DNA of 14,422 bases from an uncultured Collinsella sp. (GTDB lineage: Bacteria > Actinomycetota > Coriobacteriia > Coriobacteriales > Coriobacteriaceae): NCBI GenBank assembly GCA_900757235.1, contig CAAENB010000014.1:1-14422 (forward strand), given 5' to 3'. The position numbers and the translations under genes are program-made. Of the stretch, positions 1-6,329 are shown one piece after another (positions within the stretch are counted from its first letter, which is position 1; each line of letters begins with the position of its first letter). Under the pieces are notes generated by a model. It worked only from the letters and a program-made list of their open reading frames with translations. It made no database searches and was not told the DNA's origin.

Positions 1-12
1 CTGACCCTGGGA

Positions 13-68
13 TAGTCGTTGGGGACGTTCTTGAATGACTAGTCGTTTAAGAACGTCCCCAACGACTA
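13..68. repeat. 20-bp perfect inverted repeat (REP-like or terminator-like)
   Basis: Arms 13-32 and 49-68 are exact reverse complements over 20 bases, around a 16-base centre that itself holds the palindrome GACTAGTC (37-44). The octamer TAGTCGTT occurs at 13-20 and 40-47 and inverted at 61-68, so the unit is self-similar. There is no T-run after either arm, which argues against a simple terminator. It lies outside any gene. A dispersed palindromic repeat is my inference. Confidence 0.75.
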
Positions 69-82
69 CTTCTATACAGCAA

Positions 83-117
83 AAAGGGGTGCTGACCATT
101 TCGGTCAGCACCCCTTT
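83..117. terminator. 15-bp hairpin, probable bidirectional terminator
   Basis: AAAGGGGTGCTGACC (83-97) pairs perfectly with 103-117 around the loop ATTTC. The stem is GC-rich with A-runs on the left and T on the right, so it could terminate in either direction. It probably ends a gene left of the window. The T-run is short. Confidence 0.55.
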
Positions 118-185
118 AAGTTGCGGTGGAATAGGGACTAAATGGGAGCCTTAGAGGCCAAAAGCCCCCTATTCCACCGCAACTT
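118..185. repeat. 19-bp perfect inverted repeat upstream of cutC
   Basis: Arms 118-136 and 167-185 match perfectly over 19 bases, enclosing a 30-base loop. It begins at the base after the preceding hairpin. The right arm ends about 58 bases before the cutC start, so an RNA reading through would carry the whole structure. A mobile palindromic element or an mRNA leader structure are both possible. Confidence 0.7.
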
Positions 186-195
186 CATGGGGGCG

Positions 196-204
196 TGCGA
201 CAAT
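196..204 (+). promoter_or_regulatory. possible extended -10 promoter for cutC
   Basis: TGcGACAAT fits an extended -10 element (TGnTAnnnT-like). No good -35 lies 16-18 bases upstream, where the palindrome arm sits. If used, transcription would start near 211 and exclude the hairpins from the mRNA. Weak evidence. Confidence 0.3.
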
Positions 205-243
205 GCCCGTCGGAAAACATCTGCTGTCTTTGGGGGTCTATCT

Positions 244-921
244 ATGCTGTACGAGTTTTGTGCCGAGAACTTTGTGCGGGTGCCGGCGGCCATCGAGGCC
301 GGTGCGGGGCGCATTGAGCTGTGTGACAACCTCGCCGTCGGTGGCACCACGCCTTCCGCCGGCGTTATCAGCGCTACAGTCAGCTACGCTCACGAGCATG
401 ACGCGCGAGTGATGTGCATGATTCGTCCGCGCGGTGGCGACTTTCATTACAACCAGAACGAGCTGCGCATGATGGAGGTGGACCTGGGCCTTGCTGTGAG
501 CGCCGGCGTCGACGGTCTGGTCTTTGGCTGCTGCAAGCCCTGTGCCGGCGGCTGGGCGCTCGACGAACTCACCCTCGGCGCCCTCGTTATGGCTACGGGC
601 TGCGCGACCGAGGAGTGCAAGCGTGAGTCCATCGACATCACCTTCCACATGGCATTTGACCAGCTCTCGCCCGAGGCTCAGCTCGATGCGATTGATACAC
701 TTGCCGACTGCGGTGTTACGCGCATCCTCACGCATGGCGGCGCGGCCGGTACGTCGATCGAGGACAACTTCGAAAACCTGGCTCGTTTAATCGAGTATGC
801 GGGCGATCGTTTGACCATCCTTCCCGGCGGCGGCATCACTACGGCAAATCGCGACGCGGTCGCGGCGGCGCTCGGCGTCTCCGAGCTCCATGGCACCAAG
901 ATTGTGCCGCTGGAGGTATAA
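244..921 (+). CDS. cutC: CutC family protein (TIM-barrel)
   Basis: 225 residues. It matches CutC throughout: an N-terminal GAGRIELCDNLAVGG segment, then MIRPRGGDFHY, and near the C-terminus GVTRILTHGGAA followed by LPGGGI. CutC proteins are cytoplasmic TIM barrels historically linked to copper homeostasis in E. coli; that role has been questioned, and the reaction is not settled. I chose ATG 244 because GGGGG at 232-236 gives a 7-base spacing and the family similarity begins exactly there. An in-frame ATG at 142 would run the protein through the palindrome and is unlikely. The next gene starts three bases after the stop, so the two are probably cotranscribed and translationally coupled. The family assignment is firm; the function is not. 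Confidence 0.9.
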   Translation: MLYEFCAENFVRVPAAIEAGAGRIELCDNLAVGGTTPSAGVISATVSYAHEHDARVMCMIRPRGGDFHYNQNELRMMEVDLGLAVSAGVDGLVFGCCKPCAGGWALDELTLGALVMATGCATEECKRESIDITFHMAFDQLSPEAQLDAIDTLADCGVTRILTHGGAAGTSIEDNFENLARLIEYAGDRLTILPGGGITTANRDAVAAALGVSELHGTKIVPLEV

Positions 922-924
922 CCC

Positions 925-1722
925 GTGGCGCTGGTATTTGACGTTCAGCAGGCGAACGGCAAGCCCGACGATAATCGTCGCCCTGGCGCCGCGTGCCCCT
1001 TTTGCGACACGGAGGGACTCGCCAACATCATCCAGCGCGATGGTGACTGCATCTGGCTTGAGAATAAGTTCAAAACCTTGCGCGCCACCCGTCAGACCGT
1101 ATTGATCGAGTCGGCCAATCACGACGCCGACCTGGTGACCTATGAACCGGATGAGCTGCATCATGTGATGCGGTTTGCCCTGGGCTGTTGGCAGCAGATG
1201 ATCGATTCCCAACAGTACCGCAGTGTGCTCATGTACAAGAACAAGGGTCCGCTCTCGGGCGGCAGCCTCGTCCATCCGCACATGCAGATTGTGGGCTTGG
1301 AACGGGAGGACGGCTATGCGGCGCTGACTTCCGCCAATTTCGAAGGCATCAATGTCTGGCAGCAGGGGAGAATCTCGGTCAACATCTCAACCGAGCCCAT
1401 CATGGGATTCTTTGAGGTCAACGTCTCGGCCCCACAGGGAATCGCCGCCAGCGACGACGCCCACGACCAAGCCGAGGCAGACCTGTTTGCCGATGCGATT
1501 CAGGTGGTTCTGCGCTACATTTTGCGCGAACACCATGGCGGTCGCGCAGAGTCGTACAACCTGTTCTTCTATCACCTGGACGGTCGGACCATTGCCAAGG
1601 CGCTGCCGCGCTGGGTGGTTTCGCCCTACTTTGTGGGCTATCGTTTGGCCCAGGTCAATGCCGAGACGACGCTCGATGTCGATGCTGAGCGTCTGCGCGC
1701 ACGCCTGGAGGCGCTTGCATAG
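925..1722 (+). CDS. DUF4931 protein, GalT/HIT-superfamily nucleotide-binding enzyme
   Basis: 265 residues. Residues 117-121 read HPHMQ, the catalytic HxHxQ motif of the GalT branch of the HIT superfamily, where the second histidine (here H119) forms a nucleotidylated intermediate. CPFC at 24-27, together with H79/H80 and H117, could bind zinc as the Cys-Cys-His-His site of E. coli GalT does; this is inference. Conserved runs such as SVLMYKNKGPLSGGSL and YNLFFYH match the DUF4931 family known from lactobacilli and streptococci. The start is GTG 925 with GGAGG at 912-916, inside the end of cutC, so coupling is likely. The substrate is unknown. It is shorter than classical GalT (about 350 residues) and should not be called GalT without evidence. 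Confidence 0.85.
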   Translation: MALVFDVQQANGKPDDNRRPGAACPFCDTEGLANIIQRDGDCIWLENKFKTLRATRQTVLIESANHDADLVTYEPDELHHVMRFALGCWQQMIDSQQYRSVLMYKNKGPLSGGSLVHPHMQIVGLEREDGYAALTSANFEGINVWQQGRISVNISTEPIMGFFEVNVSAPQGIAASDDAHDQAEADLFADAIQVVLRYILREHHGGRAESYNLFFYHLDGRTIAKALPRWVVSPYFVGYRLAQVNAETTLDVDAERLRARLEALA

Positions 1723-1755
1723 CCAAAGGCTCGGCCTCGCGCCTGTGGCTGGCTA
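1720..1755. terminator. hairpin between convergent genes
   Basis: TAGCCA (1720-1725) pairs with TGGCTA (1750-1755), and AGGC (1727-1730) with GCCT (1741-1744). It sits between two converging stop codons and overlaps both. T-runs are poor on both sides, so strength is doubtful. Confidence 0.4.
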
Positions 1756-2742
1756 TTTCGCCATTACGCTGCGGCCGGCTTCGACTCGCTTGCGCTGGGT
1801 GGCGCGCTCCTCGCCGGTCAGTCGCTCAAAGAGATGCCCGATAAGCGAGGCGAGCACCTGCTGAAACAGGGTGCCGCACATGACGGGAAACACGACCTCG
1901 CCGGGAAAATACTGTGTGGCGATGACGGCGCCCGAAGAGATGTTACGCATGCCGCAGGTAAAGCATATGGTGGTCGTCTCGCTATATGGCAGATGCAGCG
2001 CATGTGCGACCAGAAAACCGACGACAAAGCCGCTGATGGCGAAGACCAAAATAAAGAGGGCGACTTCCAGGCGCACCGTGTTCATGTGCAGCACGTACTC
2101 GCTCATGGCGGTGGAGTTGGACGCGATAACACCCATCATCATGAACTTGCAGGCGGGCGAAAGCGCGGGGGAGAGCTTCTCGTGTCCCCATCCGCGTGTG
2201 AGCTCGTTAATGACGATACCGAGCACGGCGGGGATGGCGATCATAAAGGCCATGTCTTGCATCATGCTCGGAGCATCGATCGAGACGGTGGCGCCCAGCA
2301 GGAGCTTGAGCGTAAGAGGAATCGTCACAGGCGAGATGACCGAGGACGTCAGGATGATGGTGAGCGCGAGCGGGCCGTTGCCGCCGAACATGCTAATCCA
2401 CATAAAGGCAGTGACTGCCACGGGCACGCTGTACTCGAGCACGATGCCGCAGACAAGGTTGGGGTTGGAACCAAAGAACAGTGAGCCCACGGCATACGCC
2501 GCGATGGGGATGAGCGCCGCCGAGACGAGCAGCGCCAAGACCAGGTGCAACGGACGGCGGAACACCTCGACCACCTGGTGAAAGGTGTTGCTGAGCGCAC
2601 CTTGGAACGTCATAAAGGCAAACAGAGCGGGAACGATGGGCTTGAGCACGCCGATCTGCTGGGGAAAGAGCACGCCGAGCGTCACGCAAATCGGAACGAT
2701 GCCTGCATGTGCCCCGCGAGAAACTTGCCCAGTCCAACCCAT
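1753..2742 (-). CDS. bile acid:sodium symporter (BASS) family transporter, probable N-terminal frameshift
   Basis: 329 residues from ATG 2742. The chain is very hydrophobic, with about nine or ten membrane segments. The late motif CGMRNISSGAVIATQYF resembles the conserved RN(x)xxA(x)xIA helix of BASS/SBF transporters; FMTFQGAL near the start of the hydrophobic part also fits. Family members use sodium gradients to move organic anions; the substrate here cannot be read. From 2742 the first 13 residues look unlike the family. A different frame starting at ATG 2750 gives MKQWVGLGKFLAGHM, a plausible amphipathic N-terminus, then stops at 2682-2684. Joining the two frames near 2702-2708 by one extra base gives GHM-AGIVPICVTL. 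The gene is therefore either inactivated, miscalled by one base, or rescued by the internal start. No shine-dalgarno lies close to 2742. It stands alone, divergent from recJ. Confidence 0.8.
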   Translation of the reverse strand: MGWTGQVSRGAHAGIVPICVTLGVLFPQQIGVLKPIVPALFAFMTFQGALSNTFHQVVEVFRRPLHLVLALLVSAALIPIAAYAVGSLFFGSNPNLVCGIVLEYSVPVAVTAFMWISMFGGNGPLALTIILTSSVISPVTIPLTLKLLLGATVSIDAPSMMQDMAFMIAIPAVLGIVINELTRGWGHEKLSPALSPACKFMMMGVIASNSTAMSEYVLHMNTVRLEVALFILVFAISGFVVGFLVAHALHLPYSETTTICFTCGMRNISSGAVIATQYFPGEVVFPVMCGTLFQQVLASLIGHLFERLTGEERATQRKRVEAGRSVMAK

Positions 2743-2912
2743 TGCTTCATATGCTCTTGTGACTCCCTTTGCTCGTGAATCCGTTTTGAATGGATATGCT
2801 AGACGCTCGCGTGCGTCCGTGCGTCAGAAACGCTCGATTATTTCGAGGGTATTACCGGCATCGTTTACCGAAACCGCGGCGTGCTGCGGCGATTTGCGTC
2901 CGCGCTGCACGG

Positions 2913-2918
2913 TATAAT
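2913..2918 (+). promoter_or_regulatory. -10 box of the recJ promoter
   Basis: TATAAT at 2913-2918 matches the sigma-70 type consensus exactly and lies about 110 bases before the recJ start in the divergent intergenic region. The -35 region 17 bases upstream is poor (CGATTT at 2890-2895). Confidence 0.5.
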
Positions 2919-2974
2919 AAATCCGTTCAACAGATCTGCCTGCCGAAGCGGGTATACACAGAGGACTCATCGCT

Positions 2975-3040
2975 ATGAACCGTGAGAGGTATCGCGGCGA
3001 CCTGCCCCTATCGGGGGTGGGCGCCTATGTCATCGCTTAA
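2975..3040 (+). CDS. possible 21-residue leader ORF overlapping the recJ start
   Basis: ATG 2975 is preceded by GAGGA (2961-2965) with 9-base spacing. The frame encodes MNRERYRGDLPLSGVGAYVIA, stopping at 3038-3040, which is 14 bases past the recJ ATG in another frame. I do not recognise the peptide. Its site is as good as that of recJ itself, so it could couple or dampen recJ translation. Chance is quite possible for an ORF this short. Confidence 0.25.
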   Translation: MNRERYRGDLPLSGVGAYVIA

Positions 3041-6000
3041 GACGACGCATCGCTGGGCAGTCGCTCGGCAAAACCCCGAGCTCGAAAAGGAGCTTTCGGC
3101 TGGCCTGGGCATACCCGGGCTGGTGGCGCGCATTATGGTTGCGCACGGCATAACATCCATCGAGGAAGGCCAGCTGTTTTTGACGCCTTCGCTCGATCGC
3201 GACTGGGCCGACCCACTCATTATTCCGGGCATGGCGGTCGTTGCCGACCGCGTCGAGCGCGCTATTCGCAACCACGAGCACATCGCGGTCTTTGGCGATT
3301 TTGACGTCGACGGCATTACGTCGACTTGTCTGTTGACCGAGGCGCTACGTTCGTTTGGCGCCAACGTCACGCCGTTTATTCCGCATCGCTTTGACGAGGG
3401 CTACGGCCTGTCGCGTGCGGCGCTCGACCGCGTCAACGAGCTCGCCCAACCCAACCTGATCGTGACCGTCGATAACGGCATTGCCGCCAAGGAGGAGGTC
3501 TCCTATCTGGAGAGCCTGGGGATCGATTTGGTGGTCACGGACCATCACGAGCCGTCCGACCAGGTGCCGCAGGGCGTGCCCCTGACCGACCCCAAGCTCG
3601 AGGACGAGGGTCCCTCGCGCGAGCTTGCCGGTGCCGGTGTGGCGCTCAAGCTGGTGCAGGTCCTGGGCGAGCGTTTGGGCAAGCCGTCGTATTGGCGTTC
3701 GCTGATCGAGGTCGCGGCGCTGGGCACCGTGTCCGACATGATGCCGCTCACGCCCGAGAATCGCGCACTGGTCGCCGAGGGCATCCAACAGATGCGCGTG
3801 ACGGCCCGTCCCGGCTATATCGCGCTTGCCGCACTTGCCAAGGCTGACCTTTCTACCATTACGGCCGACGGCCTGTCGTTTTCGCTCATCCCTCGTCTGA
3901 ATGCTGCCGGCCGCATGGCTGATCCCAAGCTGGCGCTCGACCTGCTGCTTGCCCGCGATCCTATCGAGGCAAGTGCGCTGGCAGCCGAGCTCGAGGAAAT
4001 CAACCGTCAGCGCCGCGAGATCGAGGCGGAGCTCACACGCGACGCCATGGCAAAGGTCGAGGAGACCTATGACGGCGGTCGCGCAATCGTCGTGGGTGGC
4101 GAGGGCTGGCACGAGGGCGTCAAGGGTATCGTAGCGAGCCGTCTGACCAACCGTTATCACGTGCCGGCGCTGCTCTTCTCGATTGAGGACGGTGTTGCGC
4201 GCGGATCAGGTCGCTCGGTGGGCAAGGTCAACCTGTTCGAAGCCGTCGAGCGCTGCTCCGACCTGCTGATCCGTCGCGGCGGACATGCCGGTGCGGTGGG
4301 CGTGACCATCGAGGCGTCCAAGCTCGACGAGTTCCGTCGTCGCCTTTCCGCCGTGCTGTCCGAGCTTCCCGCCGAAGACTTTGAGGACACCGAGGAGGTT
4401 GCCGCCACGGTCGACCTCTCCGAGCTGAATATTGAGACCATCGAGCAGATCTCCCGTCTTGAGCCGTTTGGCCAGGGCAACAAGGTGCCGCTGTTGGCGG
4501 CCGAGGGCGTGACAATGTGCGATCGCGCCGTGGTGGGCAAAACCGGCGAGCACATGCGCTTCGTGGCGACCGATGGCGCCGCGAGTGTGCCGGCCATCAT
4601 GTTCCGCGTGCCGCAGATCGATAGGCTCATCAATTGCGACAGCGCCGTCGACTTGGTATTCGAGGCCGTGGCCGAGCATTGGCAGGGACGCGTGAAGCCC
4701 AAGCTCATGATCAAAGATGTCTTGGTGCGCGATACCGCGGCGTCCAATATCGACGATCCGGCATGCGAGCTTCGCCGCGGCGTGCAGCCGGCGGATTCTG
4801 GCCTGCGCCTGGAGTCGCGTAAACGCGAGACGCTCGCCCAGCTTTCTTATACCGAGCTCACGCGCTCGCTTATCCATAGCTTTATCGGCTCGAACCAGCC
4901 ACATCGCGCGCAGGTCGAGGCACTCGATGCCCTGGCCGATCACCAAAGTGTTCTGGCCGTTATGGGGACGGGACGTGGTAAGTCTCTGATTTTCCACGTG
5001 CACGCCGCACGCGAGGCGGTCCTTCGCGGTCGCGCGAGCATCTTTGTCTATCCGCTGCGCGCACTCGTTGCCGACCAGGCCTATCATCTTTCATCGACGA
5101 TGGCTGCGCTTGGGATTGGCGTGGGCGTGTTGACCGGCGAGACCGTGGAGGCAGCGCGCGATGACGTGTTTGCCGGCCTGGCTTCGGGCCGCACCGGCAT
5201 CGTACTCACGACGCCTGAGTTCCTGTCTATTCACCGCGACCGCTTTGCGCGTTCGGGGCGCATCGGTTTTGTCGTTATCGATGAGGCGCATCATGCCGGT
5301 CTTGCCAAGGGCGGCGACCGCAGCGCCTATCTCGACATGCCCGATATCCTCAAGGCCCTGGGCGACCCGGTCGTTCTGGCAACGACTGCCACCGCAACGG
5401 CTCCGGTTGTGGCCGAGCTCGCCCGCGTGCTGCCGATTACCCGTACGGTGGTTGACGAGACGGTGCGCGAGAACTTGCAGCTCGAGGATGACCGAGATCT
5501 TGCGAGCCGCGAGAACCGCCTGGTGTCAATCGTGGCGACGGGGGAGAAGACCGTCATCTACGTCAACTCGCGCGACCAGTCCGTGGCGCTTGCCAAGACG
5601 CTACGCAAACGCGTGCCCGACTGTGCGACTCATATCGCGTTCTATAACGCGGGGCTCGCACGCTCCGATCGCCGCCGTGTCGAGGAAGCGTTTCGTGACG
5701 GAAACCTCAGTTGCATCGTTTCGACCTCTGCCTTTGGCGAGGGCGTCAACCTTCCCGATATCCGCCATGTCGTGCTCTACCACATGCCCTTTGGCGCCAT
5801 CGAGTTCAACCAGATGAGTGGCCGCGCCGGTCGCGACGGCCAGCCCGCTGTGATTCATCTGCTCTATTCGTCGCGTGACGCCCGTATTAACGAGCGCCTA
5901 CTCGATTGCTACGCGCCCGAACGCGATGAGCTCGTCACGCTCTATCGAGCGCTGCAGACCATGTGGCGCTCCAACCGCGGCAAGACGGGGGACGATTCAT

Positions 6001-6314
6001 TCTGCGCAAGCGATATCGACATCGCGCAGATGTGCCTTGCAATCGACGCGCGCACGCCGGTCGATGAGCGCTCGGTGGAAAGCGGCCTGGGAATCTTCGA
6101 AGAGCTTGGTTTCTGTCGCGTTTCGGGGTTTGACGACACCCGTCGCATCGCGATGGCCGAAAACCCTGGCCGCGTGCAATTGAGCAGGTCAATTCGCTAT
6201 TTGGAGGGCTTGCGCTCGCGCATGGAGTTCTCGGCTTTCCGGAGCTGGGCGCTCGATTCGTGTGCTTCTGATATGCTAGCCAAAGTTAACCGCCCGATCG
6301 TACCACGGGCCTAG
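3027..6314 (+). CDS. recJ: RecJ single-strand exonuclease fused to a RecQ-like SF2 helicase
   Basis: 1095 residues; ordinary bacterial RecJ is about 550-800. The N-terminal half carries the full RecJ set: DFDVDG (91-96, usual DYDADG), TVDNG, DHH (172-174), GTVSDMMPLTPENR, LNAAGRM, the DHHA1 motif GGHAGAVG (418-425) and the OB-region motif LEPFGQGN. RecJ degrades single-stranded DNA 5' to 3' in recombination and mismatch or excision repair. After a linker the chain continues with a RecQ-like SF2 helicase core: Walker A MGTGRGKS (646-653), YPLRALVADQ, DEAHH (752-756), TATAT, and motif VI QMSGRAGRDG (GRAGRDG 932-938). The last 150 or so residues look like an accessory domain without a clear RecQ zinc cluster or HRDC. 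RecQ and RecJ cooperate in end resection, so a single chain makes sense. ATG 3027 has GGGGGTGG six bases upstream and begins the family similarity; GTG 2982 is an in-frame alternative. relA follows after 15 bases. Confidence 0.93.
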   Translation: MSSLKTTHRWAVARQNPELEKELSAGLGIPGLVARIMVAHGITSIEEGQLFLTPSLDRDWADPLIIPGMAVVADRVERAIRNHEHIAVFGDFDVDGITSTCLLTEALRSFGANVTPFIPHRFDEGYGLSRAALDRVNELAQPNLIVTVDNGIAAKEEVSYLESLGIDLVVTDHHEPSDQVPQGVPLTDPKLEDEGPSRELAGAGVALKLVQVLGERLGKPSYWRSLIEVAALGTVSDMMPLTPENRALVAEGIQQMRVTARPGYIALAALAKADLSTITADGLSFSLIPRLNAAGRMADPKLALDLLLARDPIEASALAAELEEINRQRREIEAELTRDAMAKVEETYDGGRAIVVGGEGWHEGVKGIVASRLTNRYHVPALLFSIEDGVARGSGRSVGKVNLFEAVERCSDLLIRRGGHAGAVGVTIEASKLDEFRRRLSAVLSELPAEDFEDTEEVAATVDLSELNIETIEQISRLEPFGQGNKVPLLAAEGVTMCDRAVVGKTGEHMRFVATDGAASVPAIMFRVPQIDRLINCDSAVDLVFEAVAEHWQGRVKPKLMIKDVLVRDTAASNIDDPACELRRGVQPADSGLRLESRKRETLAQLSYTELTRSLIHSFIGSNQPHRAQVEALDALADHQSVLAVMGTGRGKSLIFHVHAAREAVLRGRASIFVYPLRALVADQAYHLSSTMAALGIGVGVLTGETVEAARDDVFAGLASGRTGIVLTTPEFLSIHRDRFARSGRIGFVVIDEAHHAGLAKGGDRSAYLDMPDILKALGDPVVLATTATATAPVVAELARVLPITRTVVDETVRENLQLEDDRDLASRENRLVSIVATGEKTVIYVNSRDQSVALAKTLRKRVPDCATHIAFYNAGLARSDRRRVEEAFRDGNLSCIVSTSAFGEGVNLPDIRHVVLYHMPFGAIEFNQMSGRAGRDGQPAVIHLLYSSRDARINERLLDCYAPERDELVTLYRALQTMWRSNRGKTGDDSFCASDIDIAQMCLAIDARTPVDERSVESGLGIFEELGFCRVSGFDDTRRIAMAENPGRVQLSRSIRYLEGLRSRMEFSAFRSWALDSCASDMLAKVNRPIVPRA
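6269..6277 (+). promoter_or_regulatory. possible extended -10 promoter for relA inside recJ
   Basis: TGaTATGCT is an extended -10 match about 50 bases before relA, within the end of recJ. A similar TGaTAAACT lies before the tRNA gene. No -35 is evident. It could give relA transcription independent of recJ. Confidence 0.3.
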
Positions 6315-6329
6315 GGGAAGGGGACCTCG

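Noticed and set aside
13..185. CRISPR-like array
   Set aside because: The three palindromes differ in sequence and there are no equal repeats separated by spacers, nor any cas gene.
142..243. Longer CutC from ATG 142
   Set aside because: The extension would be translated from the palindrome, has no ribosome site, and falls outside family similarity.
1834..2581. Plus-strand frames opposite the BASS gene
   Set aside because: Charged, low-complexity shadows of a membrane protein. The frameshift near 2705 made me check them, but the minus-strand protein is clearly the real one.
3345..5087. Long minus-strand frames of 200-290 codons opposite recJ
   Set aside because: High G+C removes stops from the opposite strand. 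They lack family features and the plus strand holds a clear RecJ-helicase.
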